Assembly (NCBI GenBank): GCA_023807065.1
Contig: JAJJLU010004190.1
Span: forward strand, 1 to 16,962
Length of the DNA stretch: 16,962 bases
DNA from: Isotricha intestinalis
Taxonomy: Eukaryota > Ciliophora > Litostomatea > Vestibuliferida > Isotrichidae
Reading direction: 5' to 3'
The position numbers were made by a program, and so were the translations under genes. Below, piece after piece: positions 16,821 through 16,962 of the stretch (position 1 is its first letter; each line of letters opens with the position of its first letter). A model generated the notes under the pieces. That model saw only the letters and a list, made by a program, of their open reading frames with translations. It made no database searches and was not told the DNA's origin.

Positions 16821-16962
16821 ATGGAATTTCCTCCAAACATCAATGAACCAATTATTGTAAACAATTATTCTGAAAACGAAATTAATAATAACCCAATAAA
16901 AGATCACCACATAAATAATTATGGATATTTTTATATTGAGGAAAATCATTTTATGAATTTAC
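16821..16962 (+). CDS. Start of an unidentified gene, cut by the window edge
   Basis: An ATG in the usual A-rich context (ataaaaATGG) opens a frame that stays open for 47 codons to the end of the window. It begins MEFPPNINEPIIVNNYSENE and continues Asn-rich, with PIKDHHINNYGYFYIEEN. The stretch has clearly higher C/G use than the spacer before it, and codon use like the other genes. No domain can be named from so short a piece. The Asn/Glu-rich start looks like a disordered N-terminal extension. Confidence 0.65.
   Translation, partial: MEFPPNINEPIIVNNYSENEINNNPIKDHHINNYGYFYIEENHFMNL

Noticed and set aside
1..16962. tRNA genes, a CRISPR array or prokaryotic operon signals
   Set aside because: I saw no B-box-like GGTTCGA on either strand, no regularly spaced repeats and no Shine-Dalgarno pattern. 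All recognised products are eukaryotic.

Overview
This window is nuclear DNA from a strongly AT-rich single-celled eukaryote. The evidence is long intronless ORFs with Asn/Lys-rich, disordered insertions, A-rich sequence just before each ATG, near-exclusive use of AT-ending codons, and purely eukaryotic products (AMPK beta, MON2, an FCP1/SCP-type phosphatase, a longin SNARE). All six complete genes read with the standard code. Gln is CAA/CAG, Trp is TGG, and the stops are TAA (four) or TAG (two); TGA ends none of them. The divergent family members, especially the phosphatase tail and the AMPK beta, look most like ciliate or other alveolate proteins. My best guess is a ciliate lineage that kept TAA/TAG as stops, but other AT-rich protists are not excluded.

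Region 1-1864 has no intact gene. It holds decayed minus-strand coding sequence. At about 1-975 there is a relic with a recognisable OTU cysteine-protease domain: the catalytic-Cys motif NGNC, a GFMEIKTAASLLN stretch and a catalytic-His motif NNIHFELL lie in the right order across frameshifts and stops. Leftward it runs into what may be an integrase-type zinc-binding segment, so it may be a dead transposon. A second remnant lies at 1302-1585. Two related inverted copies of a short repeat, one with the perfect palindrome GGGGGTACCCCC, lie at about 51-80 and 1224-1254.

Region 1865-6669 has three plus-strand genes: an AMPK beta subunit with myristoylation site, CBM48 and ASC domain; an Asn/Gln-rich protein with an EPEW motif and a C-terminal GYF-like domain, possibly a 4E-T/GIGYF-like mRNA regulator; and a Lys/Asn-rich protein of unknown function. 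Region 6670-7410 is a convergent intergenic gap containing possible decayed minus-strand coding sequence.

Region 7411-14506 has two minus-strand genes: a full-length MON2 homologue (Golgi/endosome trafficking scaffold) and a phosphatase with an FCP1/SCP (NIF) catalytic domain behind a long disordered N-terminus. A 410-base divergent gap leads to a plus-strand longin-domain SNARE-like protein (14917-15603) whose expected central Arg is Ser. A 1.2 kb gene-poor stretch follows, then the first 47 codons of another plus-strand gene cut off by the window edge.

The genes do not form a pathway. MON2 and the SNARE both belong to late-secretory/endosomal trafficking, but in a eukaryote their closeness is probably coincidental. 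No tRNA, rRNA, CRISPR or intact mobile element was seen.
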